From positions 558,001 to 622,000 of the forward strand of contig VXBP01002815.1 of assembly GCA_013400115.1 (NCBI GenBank): a DNA stretch of 64,000 nucleotides. Reading direction: 5' to 3'. Of this stretch, positions 1-10,990 are shown piece by piece. This DNA is from Rhinopomastus cyanomelas. Lineage: Eukaryota; Chordata; Aves; Bucerotiformes; Rhinopomastidae. Below the pieces are notes generated by a model. That model did not search any database. It saw only the letters and a list, made by a program, of their open reading frames with translations, and was not told the origin of the DNA. Position 1 is the stretch's first letter, and every line of letters begins with the position of its first letter. The position numbers and the translations under genes are program-made.

Positions 1-1477
1 CTCACCCTGGTGTCTCTGGACAGAGTCCAAAGCCTCACACAGGGATGCTTACCCAAGTGATGACCCATGGTACCTGGGAGAGCCTGTCCCACCTCCATCA
101 CACCCCGCAGGCACATGCACGACATGGCTGTAGGGCGGGTTCTCTTCCCACCATCTCTTGCCATTGTTTATGTAGGACTTCCCCAAAGGGCCTTTGCTGT
201 TGAGTCCTCTGTGGTTTCCTATACTCGAACCCCTTATCACAGCCTTGGCCCACAAATAGGCACTCGAAGAGGTTGATAACCCTTTATTGCAGCCAGCCTT
301 ATTGATGGGATGTCTGGAACAAAGAGGTGGCGAGCCTGGGGCTGGGCAGGGGAAGAGGGAGCCCAAGCAAGTCTGCTTTTCACTCAGCTCAGTAGCTTGG
401 ACCAAGGTTTTAGGTAAAACCCAGGCAGTTTTGAGTCCAGCATTCCACACCTGGAATGGTCCATGTCAGAGATCTTCAGGAGCAGCTGCAGGGAATTGGG
501 TTTCTCTGAAGCATTTATTTCCATGCCAACAAGTGGAAGCAGTACTTGGTGACATCCCCTGCACCCCATCCACACCTCAGCCCCATAACTTGCCATGGGA
601 CCCACCTTGGGCTCCCCATTGCACCTGGCTGGGCCATCCTGCTGACAAACAGAGTGTTTTGCACCCTTTTCTGCTTGTTTCCCCTTCTACCCCACACACC
701 TCCACCACAGCCTTCCCTCCCACGTGGGTTGAGTTCTTTTCTTGGCGGCCGTTTGCAATGTTTTAATCCTAGCATCAGATTAGAAATAAATTAGTGGCCC
801 ATAATGGCTTTGCCAGGTGCTGACCGCCTCTGCACTTGAGCTCTGGGCATGCCTTTGTGTGCATGTGTGTGTGTGCAAGTGACGAGCAGTGATTAAAGAG
901 GCTTTATTAGTCCTGTGACTCAGCCATAATAGGAGGGACCTGTGTCCAGCACGGGGGAACCGCTCCCTGCAAATGGTCTGCCCCAGCTCCCTGCTTTCAC
1001 GCAGAGGACAAAGCTGTGGCCGCATCAGTGGACTTTCTGATCACATTTACTACAACAAATGCCTGAGGACATAATGCTGGACATGGAGGTGGTTGTATGT
1101 GGTGACTTCTAATCTGCTTATGGTCCCAGAAGGTCTGACTGCTCCCCAGGGGAGGGCAAGCTCTCACCATGGAGCTCCCTTCCACAAGCCAGTGGTTTAA
1201 CCTGCTCCTACTCATGGAGAAGGTGATGCCCACACAAGGACCCAGGGCAATGCTGAAGTTCTTGGGAAAGGATTTGTCCACAGGGACTTGAACAAATCTT
1301 CTCCTGAATCAGTGCTGTGAAATGAGCTGCAGAGGGGAGCTGGGTAGACACCTTCAAGGAGATGTTAGGGAATCTGGTCTTCCTGGTTTATCCATCAATC
1401 CAAGACAAGACATTACCTTTTGTCTGTCTTCACCTTGCTCTTACCCAGCTCAATCACATAGAATGGTCCCATGGAAG
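1..1477. other. Non-coding sequence, no gene recognised
   Basis: GC-moderate unique sequence. The only local features are a short TG-rich run near 855-880 and CR1-like scraps towards the end. Open frames on both strands are short and show no known domain. Confidence 0.6.
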
Positions 1478-1602
1478 GGATGATCCTGTGGTCCCTTCTA
1501 ACCCTGACTGACTCTATGACTTGGTCTAGGTCACCCTGCTGTGGCAGAGGGATTGGACTAGATGATCTTTCAAGGTCCTTTCCAATCCCTAATGATTCTA
1601 TG
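1478..1602 (+). mobile_element. CR1 3' tails, plus strand (two nested ends)
   Basis: Two successive CR1-like endings: 'gtcccttctaaccctgactgactctatga', then 'ggattggactagatgatctttcaaggtcctttccaatccctaatgattctatga' split across 1551-1602. The repeated ending suggests one copy inserted next to another. Confidence 0.85.
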
Positions 1603-1846
1603 ACCTCCAAAGATCATCTAGTCCAACTGCCCTACAACAACCAGGGTCATCTCTAACTAGAACAGGTTGCCCAGAGCCCCATCAAGGCTTGAATGACTCA
1701 GGGATGGGGCCACTACTATCTTTCTAGGCAGCCTGTTTCAGGAATCCACCACCCTCAGATTAAAGAACATTTTCCTCATGTCCAGTTTAAATTTACCCTG
1801 TTCTAGCTTAAAACCATGACCCCTCATCCTCTCATTACAAATCCAT
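1603..1846 (-). mobile_element. CR1 fragment, minus strand
   Basis: Reverse-complement CR1: AAGATCATCTAGTCCAACTG near 1610, AACAGGTTGCCCAGAGCCCC near 1662 and 'accatgacccctcatcc' near 1813. It abuts the plus-strand tails tail to tail, giving an inverted pair. Confidence 0.85.
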
Positions 1847-4800
1847 CAGTCTTCACAGGTGGACCTTTCCAGAATATGCCTCCTGCTCCTGCGATGGCAG
1901 ACACCAGGACGCTTCCCTGGCTGCTGTCTAAATTGTAGAGCACGGGACAGAACCTCCAGGAGAGATGCTGTTGGCCACTGGCTGGCTCTGGCTGTGCTGT
2001 CAGCATCCCCAGGTCCCTGGGGTATGAGACTGTCCTGGACCCAGCACCATCGAGATGAATTAGGAGCTTCTGGTACCCATGAGATTGGCATGTCAGGAAA
2101 ACAAGGCGGCTCAAAGTCACTATTTCTTTCTCTGTAAGAAGGGGACAACTGCTCAAAGAATTTTGGGCCAACAGACACAAGCCCAGCCACACAGTTCAAA
2201 AAACACGTGGATGGGGCACTTTGGGATATGTTTTAGTGGGCACGGTAGCCAACGAGAAAGCCATGGGAGCTGCACAAGGGTTGTGGAGGAGAGAGAAAGC
2301 ACAGCAATGAAAGCAGCTTCATTCCCATCAGAGGCAGCAGGATCCAAACACTGGAAGCAGGATGCCCTTTTCTCTAGCCCTGTTGCTGCTGAACCACACA
2401 GGGCTTCGAAATCCTCCTGAAAATGCCCCCCTGGGCCAGCGGCACGTCCTGGCCCCCTGCAGAACCCAGCGCTGCCCTCCCGCTCGCACACAAAGGCGGT
2501 TGCATCATAACTGCTGCTGAAACCAGGAGGCTTTTGAAGTGCCAGCCAAAGTTTGTTTTCACGCCTGCGTTGAGCCAAGCCCCTTGTTCTGGTGTTTACG
2601 AGAGGCTCTTCGGTTAGCAGGAGCTCGCCTCACCTTTGGAACGGCAGCAGCGTTATCTCGGCGACGCTCGTCCAGGCTGGCAGGAATCTGGGCTCCTGGA
2701 GGGCTGAAAGCAAACGGACTTCTCCACTGGAAGGTCTCCAGCTCTCCCTTCGGCTGCAGCTGAGACAATCAGGATCAGGATTACCCAGTGAGGAAGAGAC
2801 AGACTTTCAAAAGCTGGACGTCCTTTAGGAGCAGCTGGGAGAACCTCAAAAACAAGACCTCGAGGTCCATGGGGTTAGCTGTGCTGTCGTTCACCCCACC
2901 TCTGTGCTGTGGGAAGGAGACTCTCCAGATGGAGCAGGATGCTCCCCCCCCGACCCCAACATCCCTGTGCAGGTTTGCACAGGGAGTGACTTTTCCACCT
3001 GGGCTCCTTTTGGAGCTGCAGAGCCACAGTGGGAGCTTGCGGATCACAGGAGCTGGGGATCCTCAGGACCCCAGCTCTGCCTGGACGGCTCACTACACGT
3101 TCTCTGCGGAGCATTTGCGGGGCAGCAGCTCGCAGACGCCACTCGCAGCATCCCAGTTTCCCCCAGAACCAACCAGTCAGGTCGTCTGCTTGGCAGAACA
3201 TCCCGGCTGAGCTGGCAGCGGCGGGAGGCACCGCCTTCAACGCGAGAGCGGGCAACGGGCTGAGCACCTCCAGCCCAGATTCCTCACCCCGAGCAGGGAG
3301 CAGAGACGCCGCTCTGGGAAAAGCTGCGCTGGCGGGCGAGAGCCGAGCGGTTGATGCAGCGCCCGTCCCGCAGCGGCTTTCCAGTCGCGGCTTGCACGGG
3401 CTTCCTTGCGGACATCTGGCAGATGGGCCGAGCGAGGAATGTAATGAGTTGTGCAGATGGGAGGTGCCGCGCTCAGGTTGCAGCCTGTGGGGCAGAGAGT
3501 CAGTGTTTTGTTTATAAACACAGGCGGGATGATTAAGATAAGAAGGGGATGGTAATTAAATTAAATTAAGGCTCTGGAAGTCGTTAGATGAAGCTGAAAG
3601 CATTGCCAGTCACTTCAATTCCGAGTTCTGCAAAACAGGAGCTCACTGTGATGGAGCATTGGAGGGTGACGGGACAACCAGGAGGCTCTTTCAGCAGCTC
3701 AGTGGGGAAGAGGTTCACACAGTTTTACCCAAACAGGGGAGACGGGAGGGAGTGAGGTGGAAGAAAAGCACCAGAGCATCAGGGGAAGGAGGGAAGGTCT
3801 CCAAGCAGTTTTCCCTGTGCTCCTGGGAACAGACCCAGAGCATAAACTGGGGACTGAGGTACAGTGGGATAAAGCCCCATGGATTTTAGTGCTGATGGTG
3901 CAGTGAGGAGTGTAGTGACACTTGCAGAAGTCATTTAGGTTGTAAATGCCCCGGGCATCCAGAGCATCTCTGCAAATCTTTGGGAAGCCCTTCACAAGCA
4001 GGGGAGAGCGCCTGGGTGAGCAGGGAAGGCAGTCCCATCCTGAACTGCATTTCTTGGCCAAGAGAATGGTGGAGTTGGTCACTCTCTGTGTTGCTGGTAG
4101 AGACTCTTGGATAACTGTTGGTTAGGAAGCGAGACAGCTGGCATGAAGGTGTTGGATGTGTTTTTGCATCCAGCATGGGCTCTGCAGCTCTACCTGCACC
4201 AGCTCAGAGACAGCAACAAGACCCAGAGCCCAACAAACCCACCCTGCCAGGCACTGGCAGCTGGAGGCTCCACTTTTCAGGGCTGATGGTTTGCAGAGAG
4301 ATCCTGTGCCTGTTTATTTTCATTTGCTGCTTGCAGTGGCCCTGATGCACCTCCAAGACTTAAGCATTTTCCCTGCTGCTCAGACGGAGTAAATTGGTCC
4401 TGGGAGCTTTCATACCTCTTTGGGAAGAGGGAATGGGCTGAAAATCTCCGGATGCTGTGGGGGAGCAGTTAATGCTTGGGTGAAGGATGCTTCATCAACT
4501 GTCTGTGACCCAGAGACTTAGCTCTGCTGTCATCCCGGCTTGGGAACCTGGCCCTGGAGTGCACAGCTCAGAAACATGTGGGTTTTAGCTTAGGAGGCCT
4601 TCAGCCTGGTGCTGAATGCCCTTGGCTGGCTTCTTGGAGAGGGAGAGAGATGCTTTTCCCACCAAGAGTTTGCAGAGTGGTGATTGATCATGGCTGGACT
4701 GGGGGAAAGGTCTCTCTCACACAGGAGTCAAGGGGAGAGCAGGTAATTGGTGGTTGCATATTTCTTCTTAGGGGAGGAAAGAAGGACAGGCACAGCACCC

Positions 4801-6251
4801 TGCGGATGGCCCTCCACCCAGAGCTGAGTGTGCTCTCTAAGACCAGCCCAAGACCCTGGGAAACCATTAGCTTGCACCTGTTTCAGACCCTGGCTGGGCA
4901 TCAGGAACCACGGGAAGGTGACAGCTTGGTGGGATGCTGATGGAGCAGAAAAGACCTCACTGAGAAGAGGCTGCTGGAAGGATGTGTAACAGCTTTTTAG
5001 GGTTGGGGCTGCTGCCACATCCTCATCAGCGTGGGTAGTTGCATCCCATGGCACAGTCAGTGCACTTCCAAAGCGGGTTTTTCAGTGCCTAGTAAACAGC
5101 AGCTGACTTGTTTGCACTGACAAATCCTCTCTCTTTGCCCACCAGCCACCACGAAGCCTTTTTCCTTCCCCTGGGGCCATGGGGCCGTGGGGAGCTGGCT
5201 GGCGATGGGGCCAGGATGGGAGCTGCTGGCCCTGCAGCGTGCCGGGCTCGGGGCCAGCATTCCTGCCGCTGCTCTGCAAACAGCCCGCGTTTGTTCATGC
5301 TGCTCGCAGCAACGAGACACGAGCGTGCCAAAGCTTAAGGCTGCGCAGCCGAGGTCTAAATTCGGCTCCTGGCACGAGCTGAGTGTGCGGCTGGAGCTCA
5401 GCACCCCTGAGGAGCAGAGGACACCGAGCCGTGGCTCCAGGTGTGCCCTGATCTATAGCTATTGGTCCCTGCCAGCCCGTCCTGGCTGGTGGGGCACCCC
5501 AAAGGAAGGGTCACCCACCTGGATCTGACTGACCGTGGAGCCAGCGACAGGCTGAGCTCCCTGTGGAGGTTCTCTGAGCTCCCTAAGGGAGAAGCTGTTT
5601 CCCCAAACACTAGCTGGGGCTTTGCTGGGAAGTAGGTGCCGGCGTTCATCCTGCTGATCTCTCCAATTAGTCTCCCATCTCCTTTTTCCCCTCTTCAAAG
5701 CCCTGAGCATCATTGATCTGTTAGAGGGATTAATGCCAGGCTGAGCTGGGGACGATGGTGTCTCGGGGTCCCTCCCGCACACAGGGCCGTGCATACTAAC
5801 AGTTTCCCGAAGTGCCGTCACAGCTGTCAAGGCTACAAAAGCCCTGAGAAACGTGATCTCCTGGAGCCCTTGTCCACCGAGGCCCAGGCACTCTGGGCCT
5901 TTTGAAGGCAGGAATGTGGCTGGCTACGACCGAATTTATCCCAGAGATGGCTCTGTGCTCTCCTCTACAACTGTCCGGGCGGGACTGAACAACACGTGAA
6001 GAATCAGATCACCCCCCAGGACTGCCAGCCCCCAGTGCCTCCCTTCCACTCTCCCAGCTCCTGCCGCCACAGAAGGTCTCAAGGTCATGGATGGGTGGCT
6101 CAAGATCTGTGCTGGAGGCACTGGCAGGCACAGAAGGGTTTGAGCTTGATTTAGGGCAGTAAGCTTGGCTTAAGTGCAGTGATTCCAGATCTTTGCCCAC
6201 AGCTGCTCTCTCTCAAGAGACGACGGAGGAGCAATCTCACACAGCAACTGG
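1847..6251. other. Non-coding sequence with CpG-rich patches, no gene recognised
   Basis: No CR1 copies and no exon with recognisable protein similarity. CpG-rich patches occur near 2420-2500, 3100-3420 and 5220-5360. The enhancer-like block 3340-3640 is listed separately. Confidence 0.5.
3340..3640. promoter_or_regulatory. Enhancer-like block (CpG patch next to forkhead, GATA and homeodomain-type sites)
   Basis: A CpG-rich segment passes into GTTTTGTTTATAAACACAGG (forkhead-like TGTTTATAAACA at 3506-3520), TTAAGATAAGAAGG (GATA-like) and GGTAATTAAATTAAATTAAGG (homeodomain-like TAATTA). The cluster and lack of repeats suggest a conserved element. This is inference from motifs only. Confidence 0.3.
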
Positions 6252-6371
6252 TATAGAATCACAGAATCATAGAATCACTATGGATTGGAAGGGACCTCAA
6301 AAGATCATCTAGTCCAATCCACCTGCAACAGCAGGATCACCTAAACCAAGTCACACAGGAACCCATCCAGG
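6252..6371 (-). mobile_element. CR1 3' end, minus strand
   Basis: TATAGAATCACAGAATCATA, then 'ggaagggacctcaaaagatc', 'tagtccaatccacctgc' and 'caggatcacctaaaccaag': the reverse complement of a CR1 3' terminus with three copies of the end repeat. Confidence 0.9.
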
Positions 6372-8843
6372 GCCATGCAAAAGGGACCAGGCGCATGGGG
6401 ATATAAGAAGCACCTTGTGCAGCACTTGCCAGGACCCAGGGTCCTCTCCAGGCCTTTAAAGGAGAAGGGCCAGGCATGATGCAGGAGGGTGCTGGTTGCT
6501 TGGGCAGCTGTGGTGGTTGCACCCAGCATCTCAATGCCCTTTTCCCTTACCCCAAGGGACTCCAAGTGCACAGTCCTCTCCCCGGTACCCGGATCCGAGG
6601 TGTTGTGTCCCCGTGGAAGGGTCTGTCCAGCTGTTGTTTTAAGTACTGCCTGCTGGAGAGATTCCAGTCTAGATTTCAAAGCAGCCGCCGGCTCTTTCCT
6701 TGGATCTGAGGTGGGATCAGGCCAGCTTTGTAATCTGAAACAATGGGGTTAGGGGAGACTGTGCCGCTGGCAGCCCTGGCCATACAAGGAAAGAGGATCC
6801 GACCGTGTGCACAGCCCTGCATTCCCCATCCTCCTCCTGCCCCAGCCTGGGGCCAGCAGCCCCCAGCACCCGCTGACACCCAGGGGTGCCTCTGAAGCAC
6901 CTAACAGTCGAGGCCAGAGGACACTGTGACGGGCACCAGGCACCAGCTGGGTCCTGTCCTTAGCCATGCTGCAGCAGGTTGGGTTTGGGTTTCTCTCCCT
7001 CTTGCTTTGTACCAAAGGTCGAAACTGTATGCTGGGGCCGGAGACGCTCAGGGGAATGTGCAGCGGCAGATGGCGGGGGAAGAGAAAAGGATGAAGCTGC
7101 CGGCAGGCAGGGGAACACAGCCCCCAGGAGGGAGGGAGTGAATAGCCAAAGGTGGCCAGCACAACCCTTTTCATGTCCAAATGCCCAGTGTTGTGCTGCC
7201 TTCTCCACACACACACCTGCAGGCAAGAAACAGCCCCCCCCCCCAATGACTTTTTCCTCTCTTCCTTTCTTTCTTCTTCTCCCTTTTGCTCTCTTTCCCC
7301 CTCCAAAACAAAGCTGGTTCACCAGATGCACTGGTCCCCATCCAAGAGATCCCTTTGTTTTGTGCCTTTGAATCACTTTTCCTTTGAACACATTCGCTGT
7401 CCTCCCAGGCTCAGCTCTGGGTGTCTCGTTAGGAGGGGGGTACCAACCAGCAGAGCCAGAACTCCTCACGATGCTGATGCAGAGGGACCCCTACTAGAGC
7501 AGAGATGCTAGAAGTTAAATCTCAGCTGAGGAAAGGCTGTAGCATGAAGTCGGAGGGGACAGACACCCACAGGGAATTTGGAAATATTGGGGTGGTTATT
7601 ACATTACAAGTAGAGGGGATTAAGAAACTGCAGGAGCAGAGCATAAAGACTTCGCACCTCAAGCTGTCACTTCCCAGCCAACGGCACCATCCTGCAGCTC
7701 TGTGGGGCTGTGTGAGCCTCCTGTGGATGTTGTGCCCTAGGGAGAGGTGCAAGGGCTGCCCACACACAGTCTTGGGTGACGACAGCTGCTCTTGCCCCTT
7801 GTTCTAGGGCAGGCTCCCAAAGTGGACACCCCAGGTGTGATGTCCTGGGCTACCTGTGTCCTCCAGGCTGGCAGGTCCCGCTGAGCCACCCAGCTGCTTG
7901 GCCAGAGCCTCTGTGCGGTGAGTGGCTCCGTGCCGGGGCACGGCTGCCTGTCCTTCTGTTCCAGCAACACCACTGCTTTTGCAAACCCGCTGCTGGCTTT
8001 GACCCATCTCCAGCCTTGCTCTGGCTTGCCCCAGATGTTTGGGCTCCTGTTGTTTCCTGACCCTTTACCCCAGACCTGAAGGAGCACTTGGGTGCCCAAA
8101 GCCAGCCTTGCTTCTCCCAGCTGGCTTGAGCTGGTCCAGGAAAAGCAAAGAGCTCTCCCCACAGGCCTGCCCTCACTTAACTTTGCAAGAGGAAATTTTC
8201 TCCCGAGCTCTGGGGATTGCAGGACATTCTTGATGTGAGCGAGATATGGAAAGCAAACCTGACCTTTTAAACCAGAGGAAGGCTGTTTCCCCACAAGTCT
8301 GTGTCGCAAAAAATGTTGGGTTTTATTTTCCTCCCAGCGTAGCTCTGAAAACAAACATCCAAACCTCAGACTTTGCCACAAAGCACAATTGTCTCTCCAG
8401 AGCAGCATTTAAGCATCTCCCCCCGGCCCTGCCTCGTCGCGCTGCTCCCGGCCGCTCTGCAGCCCAGGCAGAGCGGTGGGATCTGCCTGGGAAGCTATTT
8501 TGTTCCCACCAAACACCTTGGCTAGCAGCGCAGTCCTTTTATTGCTGGGATGTCATTCACACTGTGCTTGTTTAACACACGAACCAGCTGCCTCTTTTCA
8601 TGCTACTGCGCTGAGAGCTGAGATTCACGACCACTGAGCTCATCCTAAGTTCACAGGAAGATGGGCTGGATGGGGATGTGGGATGTAAATCCCCTTGAAC
8701 ACTGCATACATTTGCATCTGCATCTGAATGTACATTCTCTCTCTCACGGGGAGGTTCCCACATCGTGGTGCATTGGGGAATTGCCTCCTCACAGGTGCAG
8801 TTTGGGGCTGTTTTTCACTGGAGGTGACTGGTTTACTTTGCAT
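6372..8843. other. Non-coding sequence, no gene recognised
   Basis: Contains a run of 11 C at 7234-7244 and a pyrimidine-rich stretch at 7245-7305. The longest open frame (7737-8408, minus) has a low-information composition and no domain. The segment 8240-8440 is AT/CpG-mixed and repeat-free, with ACAATTGT at 8385-8392, and may be a weak enhancer candidate. Confidence 0.5.
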
Positions 8844-8923
8844 AGACTAGTTGTAGAGTCGTACGATGACCAAACAAGGACTTTTCTCCATTGAGGTCCC
8901 TTCCAGCTTTGATGATTCTATGA
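8844..8923 (+). mobile_element. CR1 3' tail relic, plus strand
   Basis: Diverged terminus ending 'gaggtcccttccagctttgatgattctatgaa'; only about 80 bp remain recognisable. Confidence 0.75.
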
Positions 8924-9737
8924 ACGAAGTGATGGCTGCTCAACCACCACGTGGCCCCAAACCCGCGGCGTCTGGAGTGCCACCATGTCCTCAGGCACTC
9001 ACACTGTGGCACATGCACGGAGCGAGCTCTTCCTCAGCCCCTGCGACTGCTTTCCCGCTTTAGGACATAACAGAAGATCCTTTCAACAACATTTCCTTTG
9101 AAAAATAATCCATCCAACTCTGTTTTTGGAAAGTGCTCCATGCTCTGCACAGGAAGAAGTTAATTACTGTCCAGGGGGTGAGGGCGTGTGTTCTCAAATG
9201 TTTTAAATGTTTAATTTTCTTGAAAGAAAAACCATCTCTGATCTCCGCTGGATCCTCTCCCTGTTTATACAGAGGGTTTCTATTAGCAGGGCCAACAGTA
9301 CATCCCTGACCGCCACGTCCGTGTCCTTTTCTTCTTCCCTCAAAACAGGAACCCCTCCCAAGGGGTGTGTGTCCCAACTCCCCGTGTGCCTCTCTCTAGG
9401 GAGCCGCGGTGGCCCAAACCCTCCTGACAGCTGCTGCCTCCAAGGGCTGCTCCACGCAGCCCCTCAGCTGGGCTGAAGCTCTCCAGCTGTGGCAACTTTT
9501 ACTTTTCTGCTTCCCTTCCAGGATGGTGGAGAAAGGAGGGGTGGGTTACCCCTTCCCAGCACCTGCTGGTGAGGGGCTCAGAGCAAAACATCACCAAGAC
9601 CTTTGCTGATGGGTTCAGGCCAACTCCTGCTCACATCAGCAGGGGACAGGGCATGGTAATGCAGCAGCCACAGCTACTTCAGATGCCATTTCCAGGCAGA
9701 GGGTGTCCCACAGACAGAGTGCTGGCTGTAAGGACAT
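8924..9737. other. Non-coding sequence, no gene recognised
   Basis: Unique sequence between two CR1 tails. AT-rich at 9060-9240, GC-rich after 9340. No exon or motif cluster that I can defend. Confidence 0.5.
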
Positions 9738-9834
9738 GGAATCATTGAATCATAGAATTGGATCACAAAGGACCTCGAAAGACCATCCAGTCCAATCCCC
9801 CTGCCAGAGCAGGATCACCTAGACCAAGTCACAT
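9738..9834 (-). mobile_element. CR1 3' end, minus strand
   Basis: GGAATCATTGAATCATAGAA, then 'aaaggacctcgaaagaccatccagtccaatccccctgcc' and 'caggatcacctagaccaag', the usual reverse-complement CR1 terminus. Confidence 0.9.
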
Positions 9835-10520
9835 ATCATCAGCTTTGCTTAGTCCCAACCTCCTACAATGGGAACTGGGGTCACATCTCCAACCCATTTT
9901 CACCATGTGAGGTGGCAAGTCCCCAAGAATCCCAGTTGCTGTCCCACAGTTTGCTGGAGTCATTTACGGGGTGCTGGCCACCCCAGGTGTGGAGGCCATG
10001 CGGAGACAGGTTCTTTGGTGGGGACAGCCCTGAATGCCTGGCTGTGCATCGCCTGCCACAACAACCCCAGCCCCATGGGCTGCCCGTGGAGGGTTGATTT
10101 CCTTTTGTTATTGTTGCTTATCTCAGCCCTACTGGTGCCTCTATCAAGGCATTGTCGGGGCTGCTAATTTAATGCTGATGAGAGGATAACGAGGACGGCC
10201 ATCGGTGCCATAACACCCCGTTGATTTTTAGTTTATTATGGTAAGGAAGAGGTGACTAAGAGGAAGGGCTGGGGAGCAGCAGCCAGGGTTTGCTGAGCGT
10301 GCTGGCTGCATGCTGTGGCATTTCCAGGTCGTACTGAAGACTGAGGTGGGCAAACCCTACAGGGCCCCCTGCTTGCAGAGGTTGTTCTGTAGAGACCTCA
10401 AGGCTGGGGCTGTCACCTCCCAGGCAGCTTTGCAAGACACCACTGCATTGGGGTGGATAATGGTGTCCAATTCCATGTATTCCAACACCTCTAGGACAAT
10501 GTGGGATAGTGTTAAACGAA
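9835..10520. other. Non-coding sequence, possible conserved block at 10140-10265
   Basis: No gene recognised. At 10140-10265 the sequence turns AT-rich with CpG (CTGCTAATTTAATGCTGATG; TTTTTAGTTTATTATGG), the texture of a conserved non-coding element, but nothing further can be shown. Confidence 0.4.
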
Positions 10521-10556
10521 CGGGGTCTCACAGACGGGGTCTCACAGACGGGGTCT
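10521..10556 (+). repeat. 14-bp tandem repeat, about 2.6 copies
   Basis: Unit CGGGGTCTCACAGA begins at 10521, 10535 and 10549 (last copy partial). The copies are exact. Confidence 0.95.
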
Positions 10557-10732
10557 GCCCTTCATCCATGTGTGTGGATCAGCTGTAGGGTTGCTGAAAG
10601 GTAGAGAGGGGCTTTGGCACTTGGCTGTGGGGCTGGCGTAGGGGAGGATGTTGGACAGGTTGGGGTGACAAGAGGGACTTTAAACATGCTGCAGGCTGGT
10701 CCTCACGACTGGACATCCTAATTGTCTAGAAT

Positions 10733-10990
10733 GTCTTCAGACCTCTCCCAGGCTTAATTTCCAACCAGCACGTTCCTCCAGAACCCTCTCCCAGAACAAC
10801 AGGTACAGGCTGATCTTGTAGACTGTCTTCAGACCTCTCCCAGGCATAATTTCCAACCAGCACGTTCCTCCAGAACCCTCTCCCAGAACAACAGGTACAT
10901 CCTGATCTTGTAGACTGTCTTCAAACCTCTCCCAGGCATAATTTCCAACAAGCAAGTTCCTCCAGAACCCTCTCCCAGAATGACAGGTAC
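10733..10990 (+). repeat. 92-bp minisatellite, about 2.8 copies
   Basis: The unit starting GTCTTCAGACCTCTCCCAGG recurs at 10733, 10825 and 10917, a constant period of 92, with only a few substitutions between units (for example CAGGCTTAAT against CAGGCATAAT). Since 92 is not a multiple of three, open frames read through it on the minus strand are not evidence of a repeat protein. Confidence 0.95.

Noticed and set aside
10521..10990. CRISPR-like array from the repeated units
   Set aside because: The units are contiguous tandem repeats without spacers, in vertebrate DNA.
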